A DNA stretch of 64,000 nucleotides, from assembly GCA_014529385.2 (NCBI GenBank), contig CM043968.1, positions 132,256,018 through 132,320,017 on the forward strand. The letters are read 5' to 3'. Of this stretch, positions 11,310 to 23,800 are shown piece after piece. A program made the translations under genes and the position numbers. The notes below the pieces were generated by a model, which saw nothing but the letters and a program-made list of their open reading frames with translations, ran no database searches and was not told where the DNA came from. This stretch comes from Adiantum capillus-veneris (taxonomy: Eukaryota; Streptophyta; Polypodiopsida; Polypodiales; Pteridaceae). How positions within the stretch are numbered: the first letter of the stretch is position 1; every line of letters starts with the position of its first letter.

Positions 11310-12590
11310 GTGAATCCTGATGCTACTTTTAACGAACAGCTTATGGGAGGCTCATGGTCCATGGATGATTCTGATGATACTAAATCATTGCTTCAGGCTT
11401 TTCCATTTCTTTCAGAAGATGAAAGTTTTTCTATAGAGCAACTTTCCTCTTCACAACCATCCATTCCAAATGTTGCCAATGATGATATTGATATTTTTGT
11501 TGATCTGCCTATTGATTTTGAACATGGCTCATGTCATGTTTATGATGACGATCTTGTTGATAATGCTTTTTCTACTTTTGAAGATCCCGTTACCTATGAT
11601 GAAGCTATCTCTTCACCACAAAAGGATCAATGGCAAGAGTCTATGGAAGCAGACGATTCTCTTATCTCTAAAGGTACATGGATACTAACTGAATTACCTC
11701 CTGGTCGTACAAATATTAAATGTAAGTGGGTGTATAAGACAAAAGTAAAAGCAGATGGATCTTTTGACAAGTTCAAGGCGCGTTTAGTTGCAAAAGGTTA
11801 CTCCCAAGTAGCTGGTGTTGATTATCAAGAGACTTTTTCACCAGTTGTTCGCATCACAAGTGTTCGAGTTTTATTGGCATTTGTTGTTCAATTTGATTTA
11901 GAAGCTCATCAAATGGATGTGCGAACTGCTTTTCTTAATGGTGACTTGGAAGAGGAAATTTATATGGAACAACCAGAAGGGTTTGTTATTCTAGGTAAAT
12001 AAGACCTTGTTGCTCAACTCCATAAGGCACTATATGGTCTCAAATAAGCTTTGCGAGCCTGGTATATAAAATTTGATCCTTTTCTCACCTCTTAAGGATT
12101 CATCTCTTGCTCGTCAGACCCCAACTTATACATAAAACTCCAAGGTAGCAGTTTTGTGATTCTTGCTCTTTATGTGGATGATACGATCCTTGTTTCCAAT
12201 GATTTGGGATTTCTTCAGCAAGTGAAAATTTATTTTCTTCTGCATTTGATATGGTGGATCTTGGAGAGATTCACTCTTGTCTTGGCATTCAAATCCAAAG
12301 GAACCGTACAAAAGGTATTTTATTCCTTCGACAGTCAAAGTTTATTGTAGATACTATTCAAAGAATTGGTATCGAATCTGCACATTCAGCCAACACACCT
12401 TGTCTTACGAGCTCTACGAAGAACACTTCTGACAATGGAGGTCAACTTGTCACAAATCAACCTTATGCTAACTTGATTGGATGTTTTCAGTTTGTTGGCA
12501 TGAACACTCGTCCTGATATTCTATTTGTTGTTATCTTGGACAACATCTTGCATGTCCTTCTCTTAAGCATTGGTCTACTGCAAAGTGTGT
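11310..12590 (+). pseudogene. pol: copia reverse transcriptase
   Basis: The frame 11310-12002 contains a linker and then classic copia RT motifs: WVYKTKVKADGSFDKFKARLVAKGYSQ (within 11725-11810), the first catalytic Asp in MDVRTAFLNG (about 11911-11940), and EIYMEQPEGF. A stop at 12000-12002 is followed by KALYGLK, then LALYVDDTILVSN with the YVDD box near 12165-12185. At least three stops and a frame change lie between 12000 and 12260. The last part (12251-12595) includes the LGIQI and NTPCLTSS region that links RT to RNase H. It would copy element RNA into DNA; this copy is inactive. Confidence 0.9.
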
Positions 12591-12591
12591 A

Positions 12592-13155
12592 TTGAAATAC
12601 TTGAAAGGCACTACAGATTTTGGTTTAGTCTATCGACGACAACTCACATCGGATTCTATGCAATCTCTTTTTCTTTTGGGTTACACAGATGCGGACTGGG
12701 CAAGCTCACATTTATCTATGCAATCTACTAGTGGAAATTTCTTCTTTATAAATGGTTGTCTTGTTTCTTGTACCAGCAAGAAAAAACGTTGTGTTGCAGT
12801 TTCTACGACTGAGTCAGAATATGTTGCGGAATCACTTGCAGCTCGTGAGTTGATTTGGATTCGACAAATACTGGTTGATATTGGTCACTCTCCTCTTTCT
12901 AGCACACCCTTGCGGTGTGACAACCAAAGTGCTATTAGTCTTGCAAAAGACTATGTTCAACATAATAAGTCAAAGCACATTGTTGTCCATTATCATTATG
13001 TCAGGTATGAAGTACGCAAAGGAACCATTATGGTTGAACACTGTCCAAGTGACCAGATGATTGTAGACATTTTGACCAAAGGCCTCAATGAGTCACGTTT
13101 CATCCTCTTGCACTCGGAGCTTGGAGTTGCTTCGGCCTCACTCTTTCTAGATTAG
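12592..13155 (+). CDS. pol: copia RNase H domain (open frame)
   Basis: A 187-residue open frame starts at KYLKGTTDFGLVY, the usual end of copia RT, and covers the full RNase H. The acidic residues are visible in YTDADWAS, STTESEYVA and RCDNQSAISLA, and the domain ends with VHYHYVRYEVRKGTI and DILTKGL. It would remove RNA from the RNA:DNA hybrid. The TAG at 13153 is the natural end of pol. It is the best preserved part of the element. Confidence 0.9.
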   Translation: MKYLKGTTDFGLVYRRQLTSDSMQSLFLLGYTDADWASSHLSMQSTSGNFFFINGCLVSCTSKKKRCVAVSTTESEYVAESLAARELIWIRQILVDIGHSPLSSTPLRCDNQSAISLAKDYVQHNKSKHIVVHYHYVRYEVRKGTIMVEHCPSDQMIVDILTKGLNESRFILLHSELGVASASLFLD

Positions 13156-13403
13156 CTTCTTTGCTATTGTAATAGCTTTGTACATATGACATTGTAATCT
13201 TTTAGGTACCATGCACTATGCACACTTCACATTTGCACATTGTGATATCTAAGTCACTTGAATATTTGTACATAGATGCACAATTCACTTTCACATCATC
13301 ACCGTTGGTTCATATTTTCACATTGTATAGGGGCTTGGGTTTTTCCCTTGAACTCCCCAAGGGTTTTTTAATCCAAAACTAGAGACCTTTGTTTGACTGG
13401 GGG

Positions 13404-13550
13404 TTTTGGAGCTATATATGGCTCACTCTATTGAACTTGGTCTCACCTATATATTTGTATCTTGTCCTCAATATGAATCAGTCTTTGGGAGCGTATATGG
13501 TGTGTCTCTTGTCTCGTCTCTCTCTCTCTCTTTCTCTCTACATCTCAACA
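13404..13550 (+). repeat. 3' LTR of the copia element
   Basis: 147 bases, matching the 5' LTR with six substitutions and one missing CT. A purine-rich stretch (GACTGGGGG, 13395-13403) precedes it as polypurine tract. Its first bases are TTTTGG instead of TGTTGG, so the terminal TG is mutated. Confidence 0.9.
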
Positions 13551-13555
13551 CTGTA

Positions 13556-15077
13556 GACAATCCATTGCTCTTCATAAAATTCAACTCCAAGGTGCTAAAG
13601 GAGAGCAATTGAGATCGTCCAAATGTTTGCATTTGCTTTAGGCTCCAAGTGCAACATTGAAAAATTACGATTGATTTCTCATTGCAAATGACTAGTTTGA
13701 CCCCGCCAAATAGTCGAGGGAGATTATTTAAAAAGGTAGTGCCTTGGTGTGCCACTAGGGGTGTACATCTCAAATGAGAAGGTGGGAGTGTAATGCCAAG
13801 GGCATACCCAAGGGAGGTCAAGGACTGCCAAGTGCCAATGGAGACAGGATCCTAGGGGCAAGGCCTGTAAAGGGAGGTTGGGCGGAGGATCAAGCCACGA
13901 CAGTTCTTGGGTTTCTTACATTGGTAGCAAAGCTCGGTGGAGAAAGGAGCTATGGAGGAAGGGAGAAGATGCAGCTTTTGCATGATTTCTCTCTCCCTCT
14001 GTCTCTTTCTCTCTGGGCGAGATTGGGTCGTGGTCGTGGACAAGGGCATGGCCATGGGAAACTATTCCTGTAGAGCTAGGAGGAAGAAAGGCCGGAGAAC
14101 ACTGCGGGTAACAATCCTTGGAGGGGGGAGGGAGTGTTGTGGCGGTTACGCCGCTAGCGGATGCTGTAATAGCGAGAACTCAACCAACAAACAAGAATGT
14201 GAGACAAGGACGGAGCTTGACCCGCAGGTGCATGGAAACAAATAGGTGGGTGTCAAATCACCTACTCGACCTTCTAATGACAATCACTACCAAGGAAATC
14301 AAACCTAAGTTCTCAAATAAACAAATGACTGAAATCCATACTACGAAAAAATGCTATCCAAAACATGATCTAAACTCGTCGAATCAACCTCAAATTCAAA
14401 GGGGGTTCTCTACAGTAGGTAAGGACAATACCCTATGAATCTACAATACAATCTCAACCTACAACCACTCCGGGTGGTAAACACGTATGAAGATAGGCCA
14501 AAAAATACAGGTGACCGCATCTCGACTCCAATGGTACTAATGTGTAGCTCTACTCGCTGCGGTTCCATAGATATATGGCACGCTCAATTCCGACACACAG
14601 GTAGGGAGAAAACTCACATGGAAGCTTGTGGGAGCTCACCTCGCGTAGAAGTCGAATGCGCGCACACTTGGTATCAGTGCGTAGCTCTTGCCGTTGCTAA
14701 CACAATGGCAGTGTCGCTTCTCCAATGGTGGCTCCGTAGCTCGCATAGCAAGAGGATAAGACTCTCTCTCTCTCACTCTCTCTCAGACACAGTCACGGCG
14801 CTCAAAAACTCATCTTTTGATTAATGATAAGTCTCTCTTAGGTTTACAAAAATTGGCTCTTATACCTCAGCCTTGGAGGTGTGCATCTCTAATCTAATTA
14901 CATAAGTAGGTGAAACTACTTGGGTGATACAAACTGGAAACTCAATTGAGTCCCGCTAATTACAATGAATAGGCTCTGTGAAGAAAATGAAATGTCGGAA
15001 AGACATTTATTACAATAAGTTCTTACAACAATGTGAGTGTGAGCAAAAAATGTATAGGTGCGGTCCTCTGCTCAACA
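13556..15077. repeat. T1 unit, non-coding part right of the copia insertion
   Basis: This continues the T1 unit after the copia element and matches 19288-20810 closely. It contains CT tracts (13984-14014 and 14758-14785) but no supportable coding region on either strand. It ends at CTCAACA (15071-15077), after which a pyrimidine run (CTCCCCCCTCC) lies on the + strand. On the minus strand that is a polypurine tract followed by TGTTGAG, so 15077 is probably the outer start of a minus-strand 3' LTR. The other LTR edge was not located. Confidence 0.65.
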
Positions 15078-15092
15078 CTCCCCCCCTCCGCG
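15078..15092 (-). other. Candidate polypurine tract (T1)
   Basis: On the minus strand this is GCGGAGGGGGGAG immediately before TGTTGAGC, the usual layout of a polypurine tract followed by an LTR. The same arrangement is present in T2 at 20811-20826. Confidence 0.5.
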
Positions 15093-15129
15093 TTCATGTC
15101 ATCCCTGACATGACATCCTTGCTTTGTCT

Positions 15130-17889
15130 TTAGTGGAGTCCCGTCGATTTCAGCATCTGAAGATGTGACTCATATCTCAGGTTTCCAATGGTCAATGTAG
15201 TGCCGAATATCTTACTTTCATGAGTAAAGAAACTAATGTAGAATGCCTCCTCAAAGGCCTGCATGTGGAAACTAGGGATAAACATGATTCTCTGATAAAA
15301 GAGGTGTAATACTTTTGAAGATGGCTGCAAGGCTAAATCATACATCATATCTGTGACTGTGTCGGCCGTTGACAACAATGTTGAGCTGGTAGCTTTATCC
15401 GGCGCGAACACTTCAATGCAAGCCAATAATGTTCTGCAAATCTTTTTGAGCATTTGACATGAAAGGTCAGGAGAGCTAGTAAAGATCTTAATGGTGCCCG
15501 TTAGGGTTTTCACCATGTAGGCCTTACTTATTCTCTCTCCCACCTTCGGTCCTGGCATCCTGGGGTAATTAAGCCATTTCGGCTTCTTTGCTGTGATTTT
15601 GTCATGTTCTTGCCAGCTCCTGACTCATGGCACTGGACAGAATGTTGCATCTTCTCTAACTTCCTTGGGTGCCTCCACCAAATAGAGTGGGTAGGTGGGG
15701 TACATTGTCAACCACCCTTTCCTCCATCTTGGATGGGAGTCTACTATCTTCTTTGATTCCTCCTCTTTTGTGATGTCGCCTTCGTATAGAGTGACATACT
15801 GCTCTTCTTCTATCCTTTTCTTTGTTTTCAGCACTTCAAACTTTAGTAGAGAAGGGGGCAATGTAGGTTGCATCCACTGTTCTTGTAGCACCTTAGTATC
15901 CAACCCTTGAAGTCCAATGGAGAACAGGAGTCTTCTTTCCATCTCCATGGCCGCCTTTGCACTCTCCTCTGTTGCCTTCTCTATCTGCTCGTGCAATCTT
16001 TTTTCCTCCTCCTCGGTAAGTCTTGATGTTGTGGCCTCTTCTTGTGCTGGGGCTAGATCCTCACTAGTTGTGGCTTCCCCAGTCTCTGGAAGCTCCACGG
16101 CTGCCCCACCTGTTTCTTCTTGTTGATCCTCTGTATCTTTTATCACTTTGTCTTGCAGATCTTGGAGCTGCTTTCGGAGGGCCTCATTCTCCGCTCTCAG
16201 TGCTTGGGTCTCTGATGTAAGTCGTTCTTCTACAGCCAATGAGCCCTCCGCAATGTGCAATCTCTGCACTTGCTCTAGCCGCAAATCTCTTTGCAAACTC
16301 CGGATTTGATCTTCCAGACCGGGTACTATTGCTCCTTCTGGCTCTACTCCTGCTCTGCTAGCTCTTGGTGTGGATTCAAGCCTTAGGATTGTTCTCTCCT
16401 GTAGCTCCATCCTTTCTCGTAGCTCAATGAGCTCATCCTTTGTAGCTTCCAATTCATCATTAATTGTTTCTTTGGCTTCTTGTGCACTGGCCACCTCTCT
16501 TGAAGCATCAACAAGTTGGAGGATTAGTCCATCTCTTTCATTTTCTGCTTCCAAGAGAGATGCCTTGAGGTACTCTGATTCTTTTAGTGAACTCTCATAT
16601 TTGTTTCCAGCTCATCTTCTCTCTTTTCCACTTCTTCTTTGCTGTCCCTCATTGTCTTTGACCGGGCTTTGATCTGCTGCAATATTTGATGCACTTTCTG
16701 GATATCTCTTTCATCCTCATCTTCAAGCTCATCCTCCTCTTCTAGCTCATCCTCCGCCTTCTCAAGTACCAACCTCCGCTCTTTGTCAAATCGATTCTTG
16801 GTCCTCCTCTCCGTTCCTCTCTGTTTTTCCAGTGTTAAGGCAATGCCATACAAAACTTTGAGGGCCTCTTCTTGAGTATATCCTGTGTCTATTAGAGCAT
16901 CATATTGCTCTTTCTTCTCTTGAGTTGGATCCGTTGCCTTCTCCTCTTGCTGTATTTACGGCTTTTCTAGCACATCCACCTCAACTTCAGTAGTCCTTTC
17001 CTCCACTATCTTTTCCTCTCCTTCATGACTAGACTCTTCTACCTTCCCCTTTCCCTTGTCACCTCCTTTTAATTCAGCTTTAAGGTGCTGAACTTCTGCT
17101 TCGGTGTATGGCTCTACTGGTTGCTGCTCCAATATAGCTTTTGATTCTTCATAAGCCTTGATATATTGATCGTACTGATCAATATTTGGTCTTGTTGAGC
17201 TGGCTCCAACTTTAGTTGGGTCTGGTACCCACTTTTTCTCAAAATCTCCTTTTAAGGCTCCCTCGGTTCTAAACTGTTCAATCAGCCTCTCCATTCTGGC
17301 AGCTTTCTGGCTCTTAGTTTTCTTGGGAGCGGGTTTTCTTCTTGGTCTTCTTCTTGAGGGGCTCGTCTTCTTCTTCTTTTGGCTCAAAAACAATCTCTAG
17401 CTTCCGCCTTGCCCTTGTTGACACTCTCTTGGTGACCTCTGGCTGTTTTACATCTTCATCTATCTCTTTTAGCCATTGGTTTTGCGAGGGAGCCTTTGGC
17501 CACTGGTCCCTTGCTCCGATAGCTTCATAAGCTATCTTAGTCAACACTTCGGCTCCCCCAATGTACTTTGGCTTCTCTTTTTGCAAAGCAATTACTTGCT
17601 TATGAATGTGCTGAGCATAATTGACTTCTTTCGGGATGTTGCTCTTTATTGCCCAAGTGATGGTTGTGGCAATGGCATGTGGTGGTGTGGTATACTTCTG
17701 TGGTCTTTTACTGCATATGTGTAAAATTTGGTTGTAGAGCCGGCAAAGCTTTGCCGCTTTCGGATCTACCAGGTCTTCATAGGTGGGATTTTTCTTCTTT
17801 GGCCCATACACTTCTATGGATTCTCTTCTTTCTTTGACTGAGCATCCTTTGTTGTGCAGCTTCAGAGCATCTGCAATGAGCTGAGGAGT
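15130..17889 (-). pseudogene. Coiled-coil, gag-like retroelement protein, T1 copy (5' end lost)
   Basis: Five overlapping minus-strand frames (17889 to 15130) form one decayed gene, near-identical to the T2 copy. In reading order there is a globular part starting at TPQLIADALKLHNKG (about 17880) and a Lys-rich basic region (17300-17390). An acidic Glu-rich part with long heptad-type coiled coils follows (EAENERDGLILQL, ETQALRAENEALRKQLQDL; 16700-16100), and then a C-terminal globular part ending at TGLH. The globular start resembles, by pattern only, the plant transposon/gag-like domains of poorly characterised LTR elements. I do not recognise the family. The N-terminal part seen in T2 is missing because the T1/T2 junction falls inside the gene at 17889. 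Confidence 0.6.
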
Positions 17890-18055
17890 TAGTGGCGCAT
17901 GGAGAGCATGACCTATAGTCTCTGTAACATGCACTAGTATTCTGAGCAATATTGATCTGCAGCCTTTGAAAGAAGCGGCACTCGGCGCAGATGGGCAAGC
18001 AAGCTTCTCTTCACCTTAGCAATGGCACTAGCAACCATCCCAACCCCTTTGTTTG

Positions 18056-18162
<107 letters not shown>

Positions 18163-18540
18163 TGGTCCCGAGTGCAGTGCATGCAAGGGCTCGGAAGAGA
18201 AGTTTCTTGCGCTGCGAGTAATACATTTCGCCTGCTATTGTTATCCTCGTCTCCGACGTTCTGGCTAAGTCCAGCTCCAGTTTTCTCGCTTAACTAGGAT
18301 TTGAAAGGTGCGTTAAACCTGGTCTCACCGTCTCCCACCTTTGCGACCTCGCTTCTTCTTTGGCAACCCCAGCATCAATCTCTTTAGCCACTAGCAAAAG
18401 CATCATCAAATCTTTTATTGTGGCCCACAATTATATACCTCCCATGTTCATCATTGGGAACATTCCAACACCCTTACTACCAAGTTTATAGCTACAAGGC
18501 TTGTTCCATCCTAAACAAAAGTAATCATCCACCATTAACC

Positions 18541-18797
18541 CAAGAAACGTAGCTTAGTTGGTGAGACCTTTGTGATGTAACCCCAAGGTTCAGGGTTCGA
18601 GGCTCATGGGTTGCGTTCTCTTGGGTGTATTCTCCTCCCCTATTGGGGGGGGGGGGGGGGGGGGGGGGGGCGCATGGTTGTCCCTCGAGGGTGTAATTTA
18701 TAGCAATGTATAGTTGTAAATCTATGAGATATGTATAGTTTCTCCCTACTACCTTCCCCGCGTCGATGGTAAAAAAGAAATAATAATAATAAAATAA
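18541..18797 (+). mobile_element. tRNA-derived SINE (copy in T2)
   Basis: Same SINE as at 8050, with a better box A (TAGCTTAGTTGGT, 18551-18563) and box B (GGTTCGAGGC, 18594-18603). A run of 26 G (18645-18670) replaces the 16 G of the T1 copy. The tail is AATAATAATAAAATAATC. Flanking repeats AATCATCCACCAT and AATCATCCATCAT differ at one base and look like a target-site duplication. It was inserted before the T1/T2 duplication, since both copies share it. Confidence 0.8.
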
Positions 18798-19282
18798 TCA
18801 TCCATCATCTACATGGATTCATCAAAACAAGATCAATATATAACAACAATTGACATTGAGTACGAAAATTTCACCAAGCAAGAGTGCATGCTCCTTCAAC
18901 TCAACCTAAAAAAGGTGTATGATAGAAATTCATGGTCATACATTAAAGCTTTTCACGAATGCATTGGGCTTTGACCCAAAATGTACTTGATAGTGCACAC
19001 CCTAGGGGAGGGTAGCTGCTATGAGTTAGCTCCTTGTTTACAACAGGGTCATGTGAACATTTGAAGCAAAGAGCGTCAAGTACATCCGCGGTGCCACCGC
19101 AGGCTGCAGAGACAGCAGAGATAGTCAACCTTGCTTCACCTTAGATTTAGCAAGGCTACCTGCTTGCCCTACTACTCTTCGTAATTGATTCACATTCACT
19201 TGTGACATCTCAAGGACAATGATGAGATAGGGGAGATTCAAGGTCTCTCACTACCATGGGGCAAACAAGCGTTTAAAATTAA

Positions 19283-19287
19283 CTGTA
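19283..19287. other. Empty copia target site in T2
   Basis: The sequence AATTAACTGTAGACAATCC occurs here uninterrupted, whereas in T1 the CTGTA is duplicated around the 4.8-kb copia element. This paralogous pre-insertion site confirms both element ends and shows that the insertion followed the T1/T2 duplication or hit only one copy. Confidence 0.95.
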
Positions 19288-20862
19288 GACAATCCATTGC
19301 TCTTCATAAAATTCTACTCCAAGGTGCTAAAGGAGAGCACTTGAGTTCGTCCAAATGTTTGCATTTGTTTGAGGCTCTAAGTGAAACATTGAAAAATTAC
19401 GATTGATTTCTCATTGCAAATGACTAGTTTGACCCCGCCAAATAGTCGAGGGAGATTATTTCAAAAGGTAGTGCCTTGGTGTGCCACTAGGGGTGGACAT
19501 CTCAAATGAGAAGGTGGGAGTGTAATGCCAAGGGCATACCCAAGGGAGGTCAAGGACCGCCGAGTGGCCAATGGAGACGAGATCCTAGGGGCAAGGCTTG
19601 TAAAAGGAGGTTGGGCAGAGGATCAAGCCACGATAGTTCTCGGGTTTCTTACATTGGTAGCAAAGCTCGGTGGAGAAAGGAGCTATGGAGGAAGGCAGAA
19701 GATGTAGATTTTGCATGAATTTGCATGCATGATTTCTCTCTCCCTTTGTCTCTTTCTCTTTGGGCGAGATTGGGTCGTGGACAAGGGCATGGCCATGGGC
19801 AACTGTCCCTGTAGAGCCAGGAGAAAGAAAGGACGGAGAACACTGCGGGTAACAATCCTTGGAGGGGGGAGGGTGTGTTCTGGCGGTTACGCCGCTAGCG
19901 GATGCTGTAATAGCGAGAACTCAACCAATAAACAAGAATTTCAGACGAGGACGGAGCTTGACCCGTAGGTCCATGGAAACAAATAGGTGGGTGTCAAATC
20001 ACCTACTCGACCTTCTAATGACAATCACTACCAAGGAAATCAAACCTAAGTTCTCAAATAAACAAATGACTGAAATCCATACTACGAACAAATGCTATCC
20101 AAAACATGATCTAAAGTCATCGAATCAGCCTCAAATTCAAAGGGGGTTCTCTACACTAGGTAAGGACAATACCCTATGAATCTATAATACAATCTCAACC
20201 TGCAACCACTACGGGCAGTAAACGCGTATGAAGACAGGCCGAAAAATACAGGTGGCCGAATCGCGACTCCGATGGTACTCATGTGTAGCTCTACTTGCTG
20301 CGGTTCTATAGATATATGGCATGCTCAATTACGACACACAGATAGGGAGAAAACTTACATGGAAGCTCATGGGAGCTCACTTGGCGTAGAAGTCGAATGC
20401 GTGCACACTTGGTATCATTGCGTAGCTCTCGCCGTTGCTAACACAATGGCAGTGTCGCTTCTCCAATGGTGGCCCATAGCTTACGTAGCAAGAGGATAAG
20501 ACTCTCTCTCGGACACAGTCACGACGCTCAAAAACTCAATTTTTGATTAATGATAAGTCTCTCTTAGGTTTACAAAAATTGGCTCTTATACCTCAGCCTT
20601 GGAGGTGTGAAAACATCTCTAATCTAATTACATAAGCAGGTGAAACTACTTGGGGAATACAAACTGGAAATTCAAATATTGAGTCCCGCTAATTACAATG
20701 AATAGGCTCCGTGAAGACAATGAAATGTCGGAAAGACATTTATTACAATAAGTGTTTACAACAATATGAGTGTGAGCAAAACATGTATAGGTGTGGTCCT
20801 CCGCTCAACACTACCCCCCTCCGCGTTCATGTCGTCCCTGAGATGACATCCTTGCTTTGTCT

Positions 20863-23800
20863 TTAGTGGAGTCCCGTCAATTTCAACATCTGAAGATGTG
20901 ACTCGTATCGCAGGTTTCCTATGGTCAATGTAGGGCCGAATATCTTACTTTCATGAGTAAAGAAACCAGTGTAGATTGCCTCCTCAAAGGCCTGCATGTG
21001 GAAACTAGGCATAAACATGATTCTCTGATAAAAGAGGTGTAATACTATTGGAGATGGCTGCAAGGCTAAATCATACATACATCATATCTGGGAGATTGTG
21101 TCGGCCGTTGACAAAAATGTTGAGCTGGTAGCTTTATCCGGCGCGAACACTTCAATGCAAGCCAATAATGTTCTGCAAATCTTTTTGACATTTGACACAA
21201 AAGGTCAGGAATAAAGAGCTTAATGGTGCCCGTTAGGGTTTTCACCATGTAGGCCTTACTTATTCTCTCTCCCACCTTCGGTCCTGGCATCCTGGGGTAA
21301 TTAAGACAATTCAGCTTCTTTGCTGTGATTCTGTCATGTTCTTGCCAGCTCCTGACTCGTGGCACTGCACAAAATGTTGCATATTCTCTAACTTCCTTGG
21401 GTGCCTCCACCAAATAGAGTGGGTAGGTGGGGTACTTTGTCAACCACCCTTTCCTCCAGCTTGGCTGGGAGTCTACTACTATCTTCTTGATTCCTCCTCT
21501 TTTGTGATGTCGCCTTTGTATAGCGCGACATACTTCTCTTCTTCTATCCTTTTCTTTGTTTTCAGCACTTCAAACTTTAGTAGAGGAAGGGGCAATATAG
21601 GTTTCATCCACTATTCTTACAGCACCTTAGTATCCAACCCTTGAAGTCCAATGGAGAACTGTAGTCTTCTTTCCCACTCCATGGCCGCCTTTGCACTCTC
21701 CTCTGTTGCCTTCTCCATCTGCTCGTGCAATCTTTTTTCCTCCTCGGTAAGTCTTGATGTTGTGGCCTCTTCTTGTGCTGAGGCTGGATCTTCACTAGTT
21801 GTGGCTTCCCCAGTCTCTGGAAGCTCCACAGCTGCCCCGCCTATTTCTTCTTGTTGCTGATTCTCTGTATCTTTTATCACTTTGTCTTGCAGATCTTGGA
21901 GCTGCTTTCGGAGGGCCTCATTCTCCGCTCTCAGTGCTTGGGTCTCTGATGTAAGTCGTTCTTATGTAGACAATGAGCCCTCCGCAATGTGAAATCTCTG
22001 CACTTGGAGCTGCTTTCGGAGGGCCTCATTCTCCGCTCTCAGTGCTTGGGTCTCTGATGTAAGTCGTTCTTATCTAGCCAATGAGCCCTCCGCAATGTGA
22101 AATCTCTGCACTTGCTCTAGCCGCAATTCTCTTTGCAAACTCCGGATTTGATCTTCGAGACCGGGTACTATTGCTCCTTCTGGCTCTACTCCTGCTCTGC
22201 TAGCTCTTGGTGTGGATTCAAGCCTTAGGATTGTTCTCTCCTGCAGCTCCATCCTTTCTCATAGCTCAATGAGCTCATCCTTTGTAGCTTCCAATTCATC
22301 ATTAATTGTTTCTTTGGCTTCTTGTGCACTGGCCACCTCTCTTGAAGCATCAGCAAGTCGGAGGATTAGTCCATCTCTTTCATTTTCTGCTTCCAAGAGA
22401 GATGCCTTGAGGTACTCTCATTCTTTTAGTGCACTCTCATATTTTGTTTCCAGCTCATCTTCTCTCTTTCCACTTCTTCTTCGTTGTCCCTCATTGTCTT
22501 TGATCGGGCTTTGATCTCCTACAATAGTTGATGCACTTTCTGGATATCTCTTTCATCCTCATCTTCAAGCTCATCCTCCTCTTCAAGCTCATCCTTCGCC
22601 TTCTCAGATACCAACCTCCGCTCTCTGTCGAATCGATTCTTGGTCCTCCTCTCCGTTCCTCTCTGTTTTTCCTGTGTTAAGGCAATGCCATACACAACTT
22701 TGAGGGCCTCTTCTTGAGTATATCCTGTGTCTATTAGAGCATCATATTGCTCTTTCTTCTCTTGAATTGGATCCGTTGCCTTCTCCTCTTGCTGTATTTT
22801 GGGCTTTTCTAGCACATCCACCTCAACTTCAGTAGTCGTTTCCTCCACTATCTTTTCCTCTCCTTCAGGACTAGACTCTTCTACCTTTCCCTTGCCCTTG
22901 TCACCTCCTTTTAATTCAGCTTTAAGGTGTTGAACTTCTACTTCGGTGTATGGATCTACTGGTTGCTGCTCCAATATATCTTCTGATTCTTCATAAGCCT
23001 TGATATATTGATCGTACTGATCAATATTTGGTCTTGTTGAGCTGGCTCCAACTTTGGTTGGGTCTGGTACCCACTTTTCCTCAAAATCTTCTTTTAAGGC
23101 TCGCTCGGCTCTACTGTTCAATCAGCCTCTCCATTCTGGCGGCTTTCTGGCTCTTAGTTTGCTTGGGAGCGGGTTTCTTCTTGGTCTTCTTCTTGAGGGG
23201 CTTGTCTTCTTCTTCTTCTGGCTCGGAAACAATCTCTAGCTTCCGCCTTGCCCTTGTTGACACTCTCTTGGTGACCTCTGGCTGGTCTTCATCTTCATCT
23301 ATCTCTTTTAGCCATTGGTTTTGCGAGGGAGCCTTTGGACACTAGTCACTTGCTTCGATAGCTTCATAAGCTATCTTAGTCAACACTTCGGCTCCCCCAA
23401 TGTACTTTGGCTTCTCTTTTTGCAAAGCAATTACTTTCTTATGAATGTGCTGAGCATAATTGACTTCTCTCGGGATGTTGCTCTTTATTGCCCAAGTGAT
23501 GGTTGTGGCAATGGCATGTGGTGGTGTGGTATACTTCTGTGGTCTTTTACTGCATATGTGTAAAAGTTGGTTGTAGAGCCGGCAAAACTTTGCCGCTTTC
23601 GGATCTACCAGGTCTTCATAGGTGGGATTTTTCTTCTTTGGCCCATACACTTCTATGGATTCTCTTCTTTCTTTGACTGAGCATCCTTTGTTGTGCAGCT
23701 TCAGAGCATCTGCAATGAGCTGAGGAGTGATAACCACTTCAACCTTTTCCCCGTCCCAGGTTGTTAGTGTAGCCATTTCGTCTTTTTGTATGGTGGTTAC

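Larger units (their letters stand above)
8722..13550 (+). mobile_element. Ty1/copia retrotransposon, full-length but integrase-deleted
   Basis: The element runs from TGTTGGAG to CTCAACA and is flanked on both sides by the 5-bp duplication CTGTA (8717-8721 and 13551-13555). LTRs are only 149 and 147 bases. The primer site TGGTATCAAAGC follows the 5' LTR directly. Domain order on the + strand is gag, zinc knuckle, protease, remnant of integrase, RT and RNase H, i.e. the copia order. Several stops and indels break the frames. The integrase catalytic core is missing between about 11060 and 11070. By direct comparison the LTRs differ at six positions plus one CT dinucleotide. It sits inside the T1 unit, and the uninterrupted site is present at 19283. 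Confidence 0.93.

Noticed and set aside
13937-14438. Overlapping + strand ORFs in the T1 non-coding part, repeated in T2
   Set aside because: The frames differ by indels between the two copies and have no domain; similarity is explained by the DNA duplication.
14668-14685. Second primer binding site (TGGTATCAGTGC) on the + strand
   Set aside because: No LTR end precedes it and the unit's coding strand is minus; probably coincidence.
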